Shown: positions 17,013 through 25,825 of the stretch, one piece after another
How positions within the stretch are numbered: the stretch's first letter is position 1
How the letters are laid out: every line of letters begins with the position of its first letter
DNA from: Scytonematopsis contorta HA4267-MV1
Lineage (GTDB): Bacteria > Cyanobacteriota > Cyanobacteriia > Cyanobacteriales > Nostocaceae
Direction: 5' to 3'
NCBI GenBank assembly: GCA_019359035.1
Contig: JAHHIC010000053.1
Span: forward strand, 124,001 to 188,000
Length of the DNA: 64,000 bases
Notes under the pieces: model-generated
Databases searched by the model: none
The model's input: the letters and a program-made list of their open reading frames with translations, nothing else
Told to the model about the DNA's origin: nothing
Position numbers and translations under genes: made by a program

Positions 17013-18233
17013 GTGTTTCGCACATTTGATATTAAGTTGCGGCAGAGCTTGCTGATTTTATTTACAGCGGGTTTGCTATTCTGGTCGAGTATGGCTTCGT
17101 TACTGCCAACTTTACCCCTTTACGTTGAATATATTGGCGGAAGTAAACAGCAAATTGGCACAGTCATGGGTAGTTTTGCTATTGGACTGTTGCTGTTTCG
17201 ACCGAAATTAGGAAAAATGGCGGATAAACAAAGTCGTAAAATTGTCTTGCTTATCGGTTTAATCGTGGCAACAATTACACCTCTGGGATATTTATTCGTC
17301 AAATCAATTCCATTATTAATGGTATTGCGTGCTTTTCATGGTATTAGCGTTGCGGCTTTTACTACTGGCTATTTCGCTTTAGTAGCAGATTTAGCACCAG
17401 CTGATAAACGTGGTGAAATAATTGGTTACATGAGTTTAATCAATCCCTTAGGTTTGGCAATTGGTCCAACTTTAGGTGGTTATTTACAAGCAGCAGTTGG
17501 TTACCCGATATTATTTCTAGTTGCATCAGAATTAGCTTTAGCAGCCTTATTGTGTGCAGTCCATGTAAACCATACTCATGAACAAGTACCGCAAAATAGT
17601 AGCGAAAGTAGTCAATTTTGGCAGATACTAATAAGTCCGAGGGTAAGAATCCCAACCTTTATTATGTTGATAGTAGGTTTGGTTTTCGGCACATTAAGCA
17701 CATTTGTACCGTTATATATTAGAGAAACTGGAGTCGATTTAAATCCTGGACTGTTTTACACCGCAGCAGCAATTTCCAGTTTTAGTACAAGAATGGTAAC
17801 TGGAAAAGCAAGCGACCGTTGGGGTAGAGGTTTATTTGTGACTATTGCACTGGTATTTTATGGCGTATCAATGATAATGCTGTGGAAAGCGGACAGTACT
17901 TCTAGCTTTTTATTCGCAGCCGTAGTCGAAGGAGCTGGTGTTGGCACTTTAGTCCCAATGGTTTCGACAATGATGGCAGACCGTTCCCATCCAGAAGAAA
18001 GAGGACGAACATTTGCTATGTGTATCACCGGATTTGACTTGGGTATAGCTTTAGCTGGACCTCTTCTTGGTTTAGTTGCCGAAGAATTAGGTTATGCAAA
18101 TCTCTTTCTCTACGCTAGCGGCTTAAGCTTCTTGGGAATGATAGTTTTTCTTACGCAATCCAATAAAGACTTAATATCCTCAATCAGATTTGCTTTGGGA
18201 AAAGCAGAAGACGCCTACGCTTTAAAAAGGTGA
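17013..18233 (+). CDS. MFS transporter
   Basis: A 406-residue major facilitator with about 12 hydrophobic helices. The loop 2-3 signature appears as LGKMADKQSRKIVLLIG near 68, with a matching ASDRWGRG loop near 265 in the second half, and LRAFHGISVAAFTTGYFA near 108 resembles the drug/sugar efflux branch. The substrate cannot be predicted. The start is GTG 17013; an ATG further in would remove the first helix. The 30-bp palindrome shortly after the stop may form its transcript end. Confidence 0.82.
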   Translation: MFRTFDIKLRQSLLILFTAGLLFWSSMASLLPTLPLYVEYIGGSKQQIGTVMGSFAIGLLLFRPKLGKMADKQSRKIVLLIGLIVATITPLGYLFVKSIPLLMVLRAFHGISVAAFTTGYFALVADLAPADKRGEIIGYMSLINPLGLAIGPTLGGYLQAAVGYPILFLVASELALAALLCAVHVNHTHEQVPQNSSESSQFWQILISPRVRIPTFIMLIVGLVFGTLSTFVPLYIRETGVDLNPGLFYTAAAISSFSTRMVTGKASDRWGRGLFVTIALVFYGVSMIMLWKADSTSSFLFAAVVEGAGVGTLVPMVSTMMADRSHPEERGRTFAMCITGFDLGIALAGPLLGLVAEELGYANLFLYASGLSFLGMIVFLTQSNKDLISSIRFALGKAEDAYALKR

Positions 18234-18245
18234 GACGCGAATAAA

Positions 18246-18275
18246 TGTAGAGACGCGATTAATCGCGTCTCTACA
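18246..18275. repeat. 30-bp perfect palindrome, second identical copy
   Basis: Identical over 30 bp to 1833-1862 (half-site TGTAGAGACGCGATT). It lies between the converging MFS and tRNA-Arg genes, a good place for a bidirectional terminator hairpin. Confidence 0.75.
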
Positions 18276-18303
18276 ACAATAATAGACGATAATTATTTCA
18301 AAC

Positions 18304-18376
18304 GGGCGAGGAGGGATTCGAACCCCCGACACCGTGGTCCGTAGCCACGTGCTCTAGTCCACTGAGCTACACGCCC
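18304..18376 (-). tRNA. tRNA-Arg (ACG)
   Basis: On the reverse strand the 73-nt sequence starts GGGCGTGTAGCTCAG, has an anticodon arm CGTGG-CTACGGA-CCACG giving anticodon ACG, and a T-arm around GGTTCGAATCC. ACG reads CGN arginine codons after A34-to-inosine editing. The acceptor stem has one T-T mismatch at pair 6-67. CCA is not encoded. Confidence 0.95.
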
Positions 18377-18412
18377 TCAACAGAATCTAATAGTAGCATA
18401 GACTTTTTTACG

Positions 18413-18925
18413 ATGCAAGATAATTTCCAAGATAAATTTCAATCAAATTTTGCTTCTTTGTCCCACCTGGATAATTTGGGACAAGCGACTATGGTTGATG
18501 TCTCATCGAAAGAGGCAACTGTTCGGCAAGCTGTCGCTGTAGGTAGGGTAAAAATGCAGCTTGAAACTTTTGAAGCCATTCAACTCGGAAATACTCCTAA
18601 AGGAGATGTTTTAGGGACTGCGAGGTTAGCTGGTATTATGGCAGCTAAACAAACAGCGAATTTAATTCCTTTGTGTCATCCCCTCCCACTGCAAAAAGTA
18701 GAAGTGCTGGTGACACCAAATTCCCAACTCCCAGGTTATGAAATTCAGGCAACAGTTAAAACCAAAGCTGAAACAGGGGTAGAAATGGAAGCTCTAACCG
18801 CAGTTTCTGTTGCAGCCCTTACCCTTTACGATATGGCAAAGGCTTTAGAAAAATCGATTCAAATCGAATCAATCCATTTAGTCAGTAAAAGTGGTGGAAA
18901 ATCTGGGGATTACCAACAGCCATAA
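18413..18925 (+). CDS. moaC: Cyclic pyranopterin monophosphate synthase MoaC
   Basis: A 170-residue MoaC, which converts the MoaA product 3',8-cyclo-7,8-dihydro-GTP into cyclic pyranopterin monophosphate in molybdenum cofactor synthesis. Visible signatures are [19 protein letters not shown] near 25, [20 protein letters not shown] near 77-96, METGVEM-type [22 protein letters not shown] around 125, and the C-terminal KSGGKSGDY. The first 18 residues are a poorly conserved extension. No other moa gene is in the window. The product supports molybdoenzymes such as nitrate reductase. Confidence 0.93.
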   Translation: MQDNFQDKFQSNFASLSHLDNLGQATMVDVSSKEATVRQAVAVGRVKMQLETFEAIQLGNTPKGDVLGTARLAGIMAAKQTANLIPLCHPLPLQKVEVLVTPNSQLPGYEIQATVKTKAETGVEMEALTAVSVAALTLYDMAKALEKSIQIESIHLVSKSGGKSGDYQQP

Positions 18926-18995
18926 AAGCGTAGAATTTAAGCAGAACCTAAATGGTTTCAAAACTTTACATTTTTAATTTTCATTTTTAATTGCT

Positions 18996-19250
18996 ATGCC
19001 CCCTCGTTGGCCTCGTCAACCCACCCGTCAAGACCCAGACTACCGTAAGCTAGATGACCGAATGAATTTTGCCGTCCATGTGGCAATATTTGCTGTAACC
19101 AATTCTGGTTTATGGTTTTTCCACAACTTCCGCAAAGCAACTTGGGAGTGGCTACCTTGGTTAACACTAAGCTGGCTAGTAGTTGTGTTGGCTCATCTAA
19201 TTTACATTTCTGCCATCGCTAACTATTCAAAAACTTCCTCAATCAATTAA
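18996..19250 (+). CDS. 2TM domain protein
   Basis: An 84-residue protein with a Pro/Arg-rich start, the R-x-F-x-x-H-x-x-x-F pattern (MNFAVHVAIFAVTN) and two hydrophobic helices (about 27-46 and 57-75), as in the 2TM domain family of small bacterial membrane proteins. The function is unknown. After its stop, an inverted repeat GCGTTC...GAACGC lies at about 19257-19275. Confidence 0.65.
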   Translation: MPPRWPRQPTRQDPDYRKLDDRMNFAVHVAIFAVTNSGLWFFHNFRKATWEWLPWLTLSWLVVVLAHLIYISAIANYSKTSSIN

Positions 19251-19383
19251 AAAAAGCGTTCTAATATTGAACGCACTACAAATGGAAGAGGAGAATTGTT
19301 ACCTGAGGTAGTTTCTTTAGCCAAAAGACCTGAGCCATAATGTAAAACAACCATCAAAAAAATTTTAAGTGGGGTTATTTTCA

Positions 19384-19695
19384 ATGGCTAATACTAACAC
19401 CACAGAACTTTTAGAAGCCCTAGCGGCAGAAATCGGTGAAAACGTCTATATAGATATTGCTAAATGGCATCTTTATTTATCTAATGCCAAACTGCACACC
19501 GTAGTAGCCGAAAGGATGTATCCCCTACTTACATCTAACAAACCTATCAAGGAAGAAGATGTAATTAAAATTCTGGAAACAATCTCTGTAAAAATCGGTG
19601 GTGGTAGACGAGAAGTACCCCTCGCTGATTTACTGCCATTACAATGCCAAGTTAATTTAGTAGATTTACTTGAAAGATATCAAAGTAGCATGTAA
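19384..19695 (+). CDS. DUF3181-like conserved cyanobacterial protein
   Basis: A 103-residue soluble protein (ATG 19384; an upstream in-frame GTG at 19369 adds five residues). The pattern LAAEIGENVYIDIAKWHLYL, the later ISVKIGGGRREVPLADLLP and the absence of membrane segments fit the cyanobacterial DUF3181 family as I remember it. No function is known for that family. It stands alone between the 2TM gene and a small hypothetical gene. Confidence 0.65.
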   Translation: MANTNTTELLEALAAEIGENVYIDIAKWHLYLSNAKLHTVVAERMYPLLTSNKPIKEEDVIKILETISVKIGGGRREVPLADLLPLQCQVNLVDLLERYQSSM

Positions 19696-19784
19696 AAAAT
19701 GTAACTAATGACTCTGGATTTAGTTCTCCTCAATCACCGATAATTTGCTTAAATGAGGCAAGATATTTGAGGAGAATTTTTATC

Positions 19785-20006
19785 ATGAGTGAGTATAAAT
19801 TTCATGACGAATATACGTTAGCAGAAGTAACAGATAAATTAGGTAAAAAAGCTTTGCAACTGGGACTTATACCTAGCTTTGTTGTGCGTTACTTCCCAGA
19901 TTGTAGAGAATATTACATACCCAACGAGAAAGAATCACAAGCATTAACTCCAGAAGAAGCATATTTTCGCCTGAAAAAATTAGTAGAAAATGCGAAAAAT
20001 TGGTAA
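19785..20006 (+). CDS. Small hypothetical protein
   Basis: A 73-residue soluble protein not assigned to a family. A GAGGAGA ribosome-binding sequence ahead of ATG 19785 supports the start. The sequence begins with a charged segment (EYTLAEVTDKLGKKALQLG) that could form a small helix-turn-helix-like fold and ends in two helices. Its final Asn-Trp-stop codons are part of a heptad repeat (AATTGGT units from 19998), so the natural C-terminus may have been replaced. It converges with the histidine kinase gene. Confidence 0.55.
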   Translation: MSEYKFHDEYTLAEVTDKLGKKALQLGLIPSFVVRYFPDCREYYIPNEKESQALTPEEAYFRLKKLVENAKNW

Positions 20007-20029
20007 TTGGTAATTGGTAATACTCCCCA

Positions 20030-22099
20030 TCAAAGAGGAAGTTCAATCCAAAACTCAGTACCTTGCTCTGGTTCTGAAATACACTTTAAATTACCACCGT
20101 GCTTTTGGGCTATGATTTCATGGCTGATAGAAAGTCCTAATCCTGTCCCTTTGCCGACGGGTTTTGTAGTAAAGAAGGGATTAAATATTTGCTGTTGTAG
20201 CTCATGAGAAATACCAGAGCCATTGTCACTAATCTGAATTAAAGCATGAGAATTATCATTAGTAACTTGAGTCCGAATACAAATTTGTCGATTATCAATT
20301 AATGATTCCTCTAAAGCATCGACAGCATTTGCGATTAAATTCATAAATACTTGATTGAGTTGACCTGGATAACATGTTACTAGCGGTAAATCACCATATT
20401 CTTTGATTATTTTAATACCTGGTTTTCCACCATTTGGTTTAATTCGGTGCTGTAAAATTAAAACTACGCTGTCCAATATTTTGTTAATGTCAACACTTTG
20501 TCTTTCTTTTTGGTCACTGCGAGAGAAGTTTCGCAAGCTGAGGATAATTTCATAGATACGGTCAGTTCCCAATTTCATAGAAGACAGCATTTTTGGTAAG
20601 TCTTCTTTAACAAATTCCAAATCAATCGCTTCGGATTTTTTTTGAATCTCTATATTTGGATTGGGATAGTGCTGCTGATACAATTCAAGCAAAGCCAAAA
20701 TTTCCTCAATATATTCACAGACAAAATTGAGGTTATTGTAGATAAAATTAACAGGATTATTGATTTCATGAGCAATACCCGCAACTAGTTGTCCTAAAGA
20801 ACACATTTTTTCGGTTTGTAAAAGTTGCATTTGCGTACGCTGCAATTCTTCAAATGTATCTCCTAAAATCTGTTTTTTTTCCTTATTACGATACCGTTCA
20901 ATAGCTATACCAGCCAAATAAGTTGCTTGAACAATTAGCTGCTTCTCGTTAGTATTAGGTTTGCGTGGTTGGTGAGTATACATGGCAAAAGTACCCAATA
21001 CAGAACCTTCCGCTGTCAGAATTGGTGCTGACCAACAAGCCTGTAACCCGCAATCCAAAGCCACATCACGGTAATTAATCCATAATGAATCTGAAACAAT
21101 CTCTTCGGCAATTACTAATTCTCGACGATAAGCTGCTGTTCCGCAACTAGCAGCACAACTTTCGATAGGAATGCCATCAATCGCTTGCTGATATTTAGTT
21201 GGCAAACTAGGGGCTATACAATTATGTAAATTCCTACCATCATCATCTACGAGTAATAAACAACATTTTACGTCTTCCGCTGATGAGTTTTCTATGAATC
21301 GAGCAATAGCTTCCAAGGTTTGAAGTAGTCCCGTACCTTTAAAAATCAGTTCGAGTATGTGATTTTCAACCTGGAGTTGGGTTTCTGATTTTTGGTAACA
21401 GCAGCCAATTTTATATGGAGCGGAATCGCTCATTTCTGTGTAAGATAGGTCATCATATTTTAGAAATTCTAATTTTTCTTCACTGGAATGAAAGAAGTTA
21501 TTATCAGAATTTTCTGCGACAATATCACTGTAAAAGCCTTGACTAGGTAAAAAACTTACAGAGTCTAACTTTCGGGTAGGAGTAGCCAGCTGAAGCTGTC
21601 GTTGAGGGTTGGAGTAATTTTTTTCTACACCCACAATAGTTTTAGGGTTGTACATTTCTGGCAACAGGGATTTTTTTAACAAATCTTCATATTTACCAGA
21701 TAATTTCTGTCGCTCCTGTAATTTTACTTCCCGTAAAACAAGTTCGATGCTATTCGTTAATCGAGCTAAATTAGCTTTAATAACAATATCACTAACTCCC
21801 GCTTTCAAAGCACGAACAGTCGCTTCTGCACCTATTTCTTCTGATACGACAATCACTGGCAAAGAGCTTTCGATTTGCCGTAAAATTAGCAAGACTTGTT
21901 CATAGCCAAGTTGCTTACTGTCATTATCTACAATGACAATATCCCATTTACGTTGTCGTAACGCAGTGCTAAAAGCTGTGACTGTATCTACTTGTCCGAT
22001 TACAATACTACCACCACCTAGATTTTGAAGTTGATTCAACAGCAAAGTGGCATCGTCAACAGAATTTTGCACCAGCAAGACCCGTAGCGGTTGATTCAC
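20030..22099 (-). CDS. Response regulator-GAF-histidine kinase hybrid
   Basis: A 689-residue signalling protein. The N-terminal receiver domain (about 5-120) has acidic residues at D15/D16, the likely phospho-acceptor D58 in IVIVDND and the conserved Lys in IVIKAN. A linker leads to a GAF domain (about 245-400) containing several cysteines (CCLLLVDD, ESCAASCGTAAYRRE), then a dimerisation helix with the phosphorylated His in GIAHEINNPVNF near 435, and a HATPase_c domain with the N box NLIANAVDAL, ISDNGSGI and GTGLGLSIS. The order REC-GAF-HK implies input through an upstream kinase and perhaps a GAF ligand. No membrane segment. No partner regulator is adjacent. Confidence 0.88.
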   Translation of the reverse strand: MNQPLRVLLVQNSVDDATLLLNQLQNLGGGSIVIGQVDTVTAFSTALRQRKWDIVIVDNDSKQLGYEQVLLILRQIESSLPVIVVSEEIGAEATVRALKAGVSDIVIKANLARLTNSIELVLREVKLQERQKLSGKYEDLLKKSLLPEMYNPKTIVGVEKNYSNPQRQLQLATPTRKLDSVSFLPSQGFYSDIVAENSDNNFFHSSEEKLEFLKYDDLSYTEMSDSAPYKIGCCYQKSETQLQVENHILELIFKGTGLLQTLEAIARFIENSSAEDVKCCLLLVDDDGRNLHNCIAPSLPTKYQQAIDGIPIESCAASCGTAAYRRELVIAEEIVSDSLWINYRDVALDCGLQACWSAPILTAEGSVLGTFAMYTHQPRKPNTNEKQLIVQATYLAGIAIERYRNKEKKQILGDTFEELQRTQMQLLQTEKMCSLGQLVAGIAHEINNPVNFIYNNLNFVCEYIEEILALLELYQQHYPNPNIEIQKKSEAIDLEFVKEDLPKMLSSMKLGTDRIYEIILSLRNFSRSDQKERQSVDINKILDSVVLILQHRIKPNGGKPGIKIIKEYGDLPLVTCYPGQLNQVFMNLIANAVDALEESLIDNRQICIRTQVTNDNSHALIQISDNGSGISHELQQQIFNPFFTTKPVGKGTGLGLSISHEIIAQKHGGNLKCISEPEQGTEFWIELPL

Positions 22100-22646
22100 T
22101 GGTTTCTCCTATTAAAATATTTGTGTAGAAGCTACCCAAAACTGGGAAAGCACAGCAAATTGACCATATTAATCTATGGAAACAATAATAATAATTAATG
22201 GATGCACACCCGAAAAAATCCTTATATCAAAAGCATTCTGACAGTTATTCGCGACAAAATGCTAATTTGTCTCTATTATTTAACAAAATTCGTCATTTTG
22301 CCAATATATTCAGAAAAAAATTAAAAACTTGTAAACTGAACTAATTACGTGTATAAATACATGCAATTATTTGATATAAAAATTAGTTGTAAATAGTTAC
22401 TAAAAAGACTTAAATCACACTATAAAGCTGATTTGAGTCACATAGATTTTATCAATTAGTAAAACACTTAGATAATTAATAACATAAAAAAGATGATTTC
22501 GATAAGACTAAGTGATATAAAGTTTTTAGATGACTGTTCATCAAGCATTCTAATAACATCTTTTGGTAGATGACAAAAGCTCTACTTAGAGATAAGCCCG
22601 ATATCTTAAGTCTACCTATCGATATCATTAGTAATGCTTAAGTATT
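22100..22646. other. AT-rich intergenic region upstream of the hybrid kinase
   Basis: About 550 bases between the kinase start and the ABA4-like gene stop. It must hold the kinase promoter. A short GATATC-containing stretch at about 22599-22628 is weakly repetitive. I see no gene, clear terminator or known operator. Confidence 0.5.
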
Positions 22647-23096
22647 TTAATCAGTCGCTATTACATCTTCCGAAGTCCCAAAAAATGCTTTAGTAACCCA
22701 AGTTGTGACAATGTGAGAAAGCAGCCCCATCGGTCCAGCGAACAAACATAGAGCTAAAGAATGAACCGTCCAAATCTTATTTTTTTCTCCATCTAAATAA
22801 ATATACCGTCCTACAAATAAGTCCATAACTAGGAAATGAATCCAACCTGTTGCAGCAGCTTTTTCATCAGCGAAAAATCTAGCAATATCCGCAAGTTGGG
22901 GATTAGATAAAGCCTGAGCATTCTCTGGAGTAATGCTAGTGATAAACAAATATACATAAGTAATCGCTAGCGGAACAAAAGGTAAATAAGATTCCATGAC
23001 CCCCCGCGATATTTTCCATTTGGGGAGGAAAATCATCAACAACCAAAACGGTAAAACAAAAAGATTTGCGATATTGAAAATTTCAGAGATATACAT
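22647..23096 (-). CDS. ABA4-like (DUF4281) membrane protein
   Basis: A 149-residue protein with four transmembrane segments, matching the ABA4-like family: NLFVLPFWLLMIFLP near 11, FADEKAAATGWIHFLVMDLFVGRYIYLD near 74-101, and a final LCLFAGPMGLLSHIVTTW. Plant ABA4 is needed for neoxanthin synthesis; cyanobacterial homologues are uncharacterised and may act on carotenoids. It starts 4 bp after the stop of the CobW-family gene, so the two are almost certainly co-transcribed. Confidence 0.78.
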   Translation of the reverse strand: MYISEIFNIANLFVLPFWLLMIFLPKWKISRGVMESYLPFVPLAITYVYLFITSITPENAQALSNPQLADIARFFADEKAAATGWIHFLVMDLFVGRYIYLDGEKNKIWTVHSLALCLFAGPMGLLSHIVTTWVTKAFFGTSEDVIATD

Positions 23097-23100
23097 AATA

Positions 23101-24210
23101 TTAGTTTTCGGTTGACAACAACGACTCTATTTGATTTGCGTTTAAATTACGACCAATAAACACCAATTTAGTTTGTCTTGGTTCTTCTGGTTGCCAAGGA
23201 CGGTCATAAAATTGCTCGAAACGGGTTCCAACCCCTTGCATCACTAAGCGCATTGATTTGTTGGGGACAGCGACAAACCCTTTCACACGGTAAACTTCTT
23301 GTTGCTGTACAACACTTTGTAGTTGTTTCAATAGCTGTTGCGGGTCAAAAGTACGGTCTAAAATAAAATGCGCTGAGTTAATCTCGTCGTCGTGGTCGTG
23401 TTCTTCTTCTTCATCGTGGTGACTAGGACGGGAATCCAAGTCATCTTCTACTGCTGCTTTCCACCCCAATAATATAGATGGGTCAAGTGTCCCCCGCACG
23501 CTTTCTATTATTTTTACTTGCCTGGTTAACTCTTGCTTAACAAGTAGCTCAACTTGCTCTTGGGTTTCTTTTCCAATCAAATCGGTTTTATTCAACACAA
23601 CTAAATCAGCACAAGCTAGTTGGTCTTCAAACAATTCTTGTAGAGGGGTCTCGTGTTCTAAATTGTCATCTTGCTGACGCTGTGCATCAATCGCTTCTGG
23701 GTCACTAGCAAAGGTTCCTGCTGCGACAGCAGCACAATCTACAACCGTAATTACCGCATCCACTGTAGTCGCATTACGCACTTCCGGCCAGCGAAAAGCT
23801 TTTATTAAAGGTTTTGGTAATGCTAAACCAGAAGTTTCTATCAAAATACAGTCAATACTTTCTCGTCGTTTGAGTAATTCTTGCATGGTTGGTAAAAATT
23901 CTTCTTGCACCGTGCAACACAAACAACCATTAGTTAACTCATAAACATTACTAATATAACCATTAACAGGCTCCCCTCCCACCGATAAACCATCCGCTAC
24001 ATCCGTTTGCAAAGCATCCGTTGCTAAATCCGTTTCTGGACAGATTTGACAAGATTTTAATAACTCGCCATCAATACCCAATTCGCCAAATTCGTTGACT
24101 AAAACCGCTATGCGGCGTCCTTGATTATTTTGTAACAGATGTCGAATTATTGTAGTTTTGCCACTACCTAAAAAGCCTGTAATAACTGTAACAGGGATTT
24201 TTGTTGCCAT
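23101..24210 (-). CDS. CobW/COG0523 family G3E GTPase (metal chaperone-like)
   Basis: A 369-residue G3E GTPase: Walker A GFLGSGKT at residues 12-19, the metal-binding CxCC in NGCLCCTVQEE near 100, a GTP-specificity NKTD near 205, and a His/Asp/Glu-rich loop (HHDEEEEHDHDDE) near 270 before the C-terminal domain. COG0523 proteins deliver zinc or cobalt to client enzymes under metal shortage. ATG 24210 starts MATKIPVTVITG, the family's usual start; an upstream ATG at 24234 adds eight residues. It lies 4 bp from an ABA4-like gene. I found no clear Zur box upstream. Confidence 0.85.
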   Translation of the reverse strand: MATKIPVTVITGFLGSGKTTIIRHLLQNNQGRRIAVLVNEFGELGIDGELLKSCQICPETDLATDALQTDVADGLSVGGEPVNGYISNVYELTNGCLCCTVQEEFLPTMQELLKRRESIDCILIETSGLALPKPLIKAFRWPEVRNATTVDAVITVVDCAAVAAGTFASDPEAIDAQRQQDDNLEHETPLQELFEDQLACADLVVLNKTDLIGKETQEQVELLVKQELTRQVKIIESVRGTLDPSILLGWKAAVEDDLDSRPSHHDEEEEHDHDDEINSAHFILDRTFDPQQLLKQLQSVVQQQEVYRVKGFVAVPNKSMRLVMQGVGTRFEQFYDRPWQPEEPRQTKLVFIGRNLNANQIESLLSTEN

Positions 24211-24294
24211 GCGATTTTTAGTACTAAAGCCCATGCGAGTAGATGAACTTAGTTATTTTAAGCCGAAAGTATATGCAACGAGCAAAATTTCATC

Positions 24295-24490
24295 GGTTCG
24301 TAGTTGGGCTTTAGCCCTTAGTTTATATATAGCAATCCTAAATCAATCATTTGTAAAAAATCATAATAAAAGTGTAATGCGGGCATCTTTAAAGCTTCCA
24401 CTAGCTAGCAAGATGCTTGCACTACCAAAAATTTTTATAAATCATTTAGGACTGCTATATAATATCGGCGCTAAAGCGCTACTACGAACC
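24295..24490. mobile_element. Family C MITE-like inverted-repeat element
   Basis: A 196-bp element whose ends are inverted copies of GGTTCGTAGT(A/T)G(C/G)GCTTTAG (left 24295-24317, right 24467-24490). The similarity continues inward through TATATAGCAATCCTAAAT and its mirrored copy AATCATTTAGGACTGCTATA. The centre contains smaller inverted repeats around GCATCTTT. There is no coding sequence. A solitary copy of the end lies at 12516-12539. Target-site duplication is not evident. Confidence 0.7.
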
Positions 24491-24627
24491 TTGGGCACAA
24501 TTTAGGGGCTACTTCCTCATGACCATACTTGAATCCTGAATCCAAGCATAACCCTAAGGCTGTAACCCCTATAAGTTAATCAAATATTATTTTTTTAGTA
24601 CCAAGCAGGAAGCACTAAGCACTATCT

Positions 24628-25350
24628 CTACTCTACTGTTGCTAGCTCTGAGTCTGTGCTACCACGAGTGCGACGACGGGTTAAGGTATTGAAAAGCATT
24701 ACACCAATTGCTTTAATCAAGTTGCCTTCCAATTCTTGGAACATTTTCATGTTCATCCCAAAAGCGTCGTTTGCTTCTTCTACAATTTTGTCCCCTGTTG
24801 CGTCGTCAATGGGTAATTCGTCTAAAGTCTGACGGTATTTATTTTTGAACGCCTTCTCATCGGGAATATCTTCAAATTCATAGAAGGCTGTTCCGTTGCT
24901 ATCTGTTAAGTTCATTGCTGTTACCGCAATGTTTTTCAAAATCTGTCCCCCAGATAAATCACCCAAGTAACGAGTGTAGGAGTGAGCAACTAGCATTTCT
25001 GGCTCGTTGTTGGATATTTCTCGGATGCGCTCTACATAAGCTTTTCCTGCTGGTGATAATTGGATGTTTTCCCGCCAGTTAGCACCATAGTAATAGGCAA
25101 GGTCTTTCTCTAAGCTACGCTGTCTATAAAGTTCCTTAAAATTAATTTTGGAGACTATTGGATGGTCTTTGAGCTTTTCCATCTCTTCTTCCATCGCGGA
25201 ATAGACGAAGTAGAGATTTGCCACTAGCTTCCTATAAGAGTTTTTTTCAACTACTCCTTTTAAAAAACATTTGACAAAACCTACGTTTTCTGCCATTGTG
25301 TGAGCTTTTTTGGTACCGATACGTAGTTTGCTTGCTAAATCGCTGCTCAT
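24628..25350 (-). CDS. ho1: Heme oxygenase 1 (biliverdin-producing)
   Basis: A 240-residue heme oxygenase, the ferredoxin-dependent enzyme that opens heme to biliverdin IXalpha, Fe2+ and CO, feeding phycobilin synthesis for phycobilisomes and phytochromes. The proximal heme His is H17 in GTKKAHTMAEN. The distal helix motif appears as YTRYLGDLSGGQILKNIA near 128-145. The length matches cyanobacterial HO1. It stands alone, with AT-rich DNA upstream. The constitutive type is more likely than the low-oxygen HO2, but I cannot separate these firmly. Confidence 0.93.
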   Translation of the reverse strand: MSSDLASKLRIGTKKAHTMAENVGFVKCFLKGVVEKNSYRKLVANLYFVYSAMEEEMEKLKDHPIVSKINFKELYRQRSLEKDLAYYYGANWRENIQLSPAGKAYVERIREISNNEPEMLVAHSYTRYLGDLSGGQILKNIAVTAMNLTDSNGTAFYEFEDIPDEKAFKNKYRQTLDELPIDDATGDKIVEEANDAFGMNMKMFQELEGNLIKAIGVMLFNTLTRRRTRGSTDSELATVE

Positions 25351-25825
25351 ATGAGAATCCCAACTTTTTATAGTCTACTTATGGGTCTAATCCAGAAATG
25401 GCTTAGAAATGGCTTAAAAATAGGCCACTAAAACGTTACAATATATCGATTTGTTGAGAATTTTTATTACATTTTCTTAAGTAAATGTCTTTGTATTTCT
25501 TAACACAGCCTCCTTTGTACCTTGAATACTTGATTTGTGGCGATAGTAGTTTACAAAAATTAAATTTGCTTTTCATCTTTGAGGCTGCTTTTAAATATTT
25601 TTTTGTTAACAAATTGTTATTTTATTTGCTTCATTCATTCAATCTTAAAAATTATACACACTATCTTATCAGTAATTTCACTTAAAGAGAGTGGAATCAT
25701 AGATAATATTTACTTATAAAGAAAAACGTAATTTTCCTGATAAAAAAGTATCGCGGCGGAATTGTTCAGTAAATTGTAAAAGTGTTATTCTCCAGTTTGA
25801 CTGTGTGGAGTGTTAAAAAAAAATT
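25351..25825. other. Divergent promoter region between heme oxygenase and glmM
   Basis: About 475 very AT-rich bases between divergent genes. Close to the heme oxygenase start is a direct repeat AATGGCTTAGAAATGGCTTA (25397-25416). A 66-codon frame at 25485-25685 is Phe/Leu/Tyr-rich, has no clear ribosome binding site and looks like chance AT-rich coding, so I do not call it. Promoters could not be placed precisely. Confidence 0.45.

Noticed and set aside
19257-19275. Rho-independent terminator after the 2TM gene
   Set aside because: The GCGTTC/GAACGC stem is short and the T-run is on the wrong side for the + strand gene.
24158-24505. 115-codon forward frame across the CobW start and the family C element
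   Set aside because: It runs antisense to the CobW gene start and through an inverted-repeat element; no coding signature.
25485-25685. 66-codon frame upstream of glmM
   Set aside because: Composition is that of AT-rich DNA and there is no translation signal.
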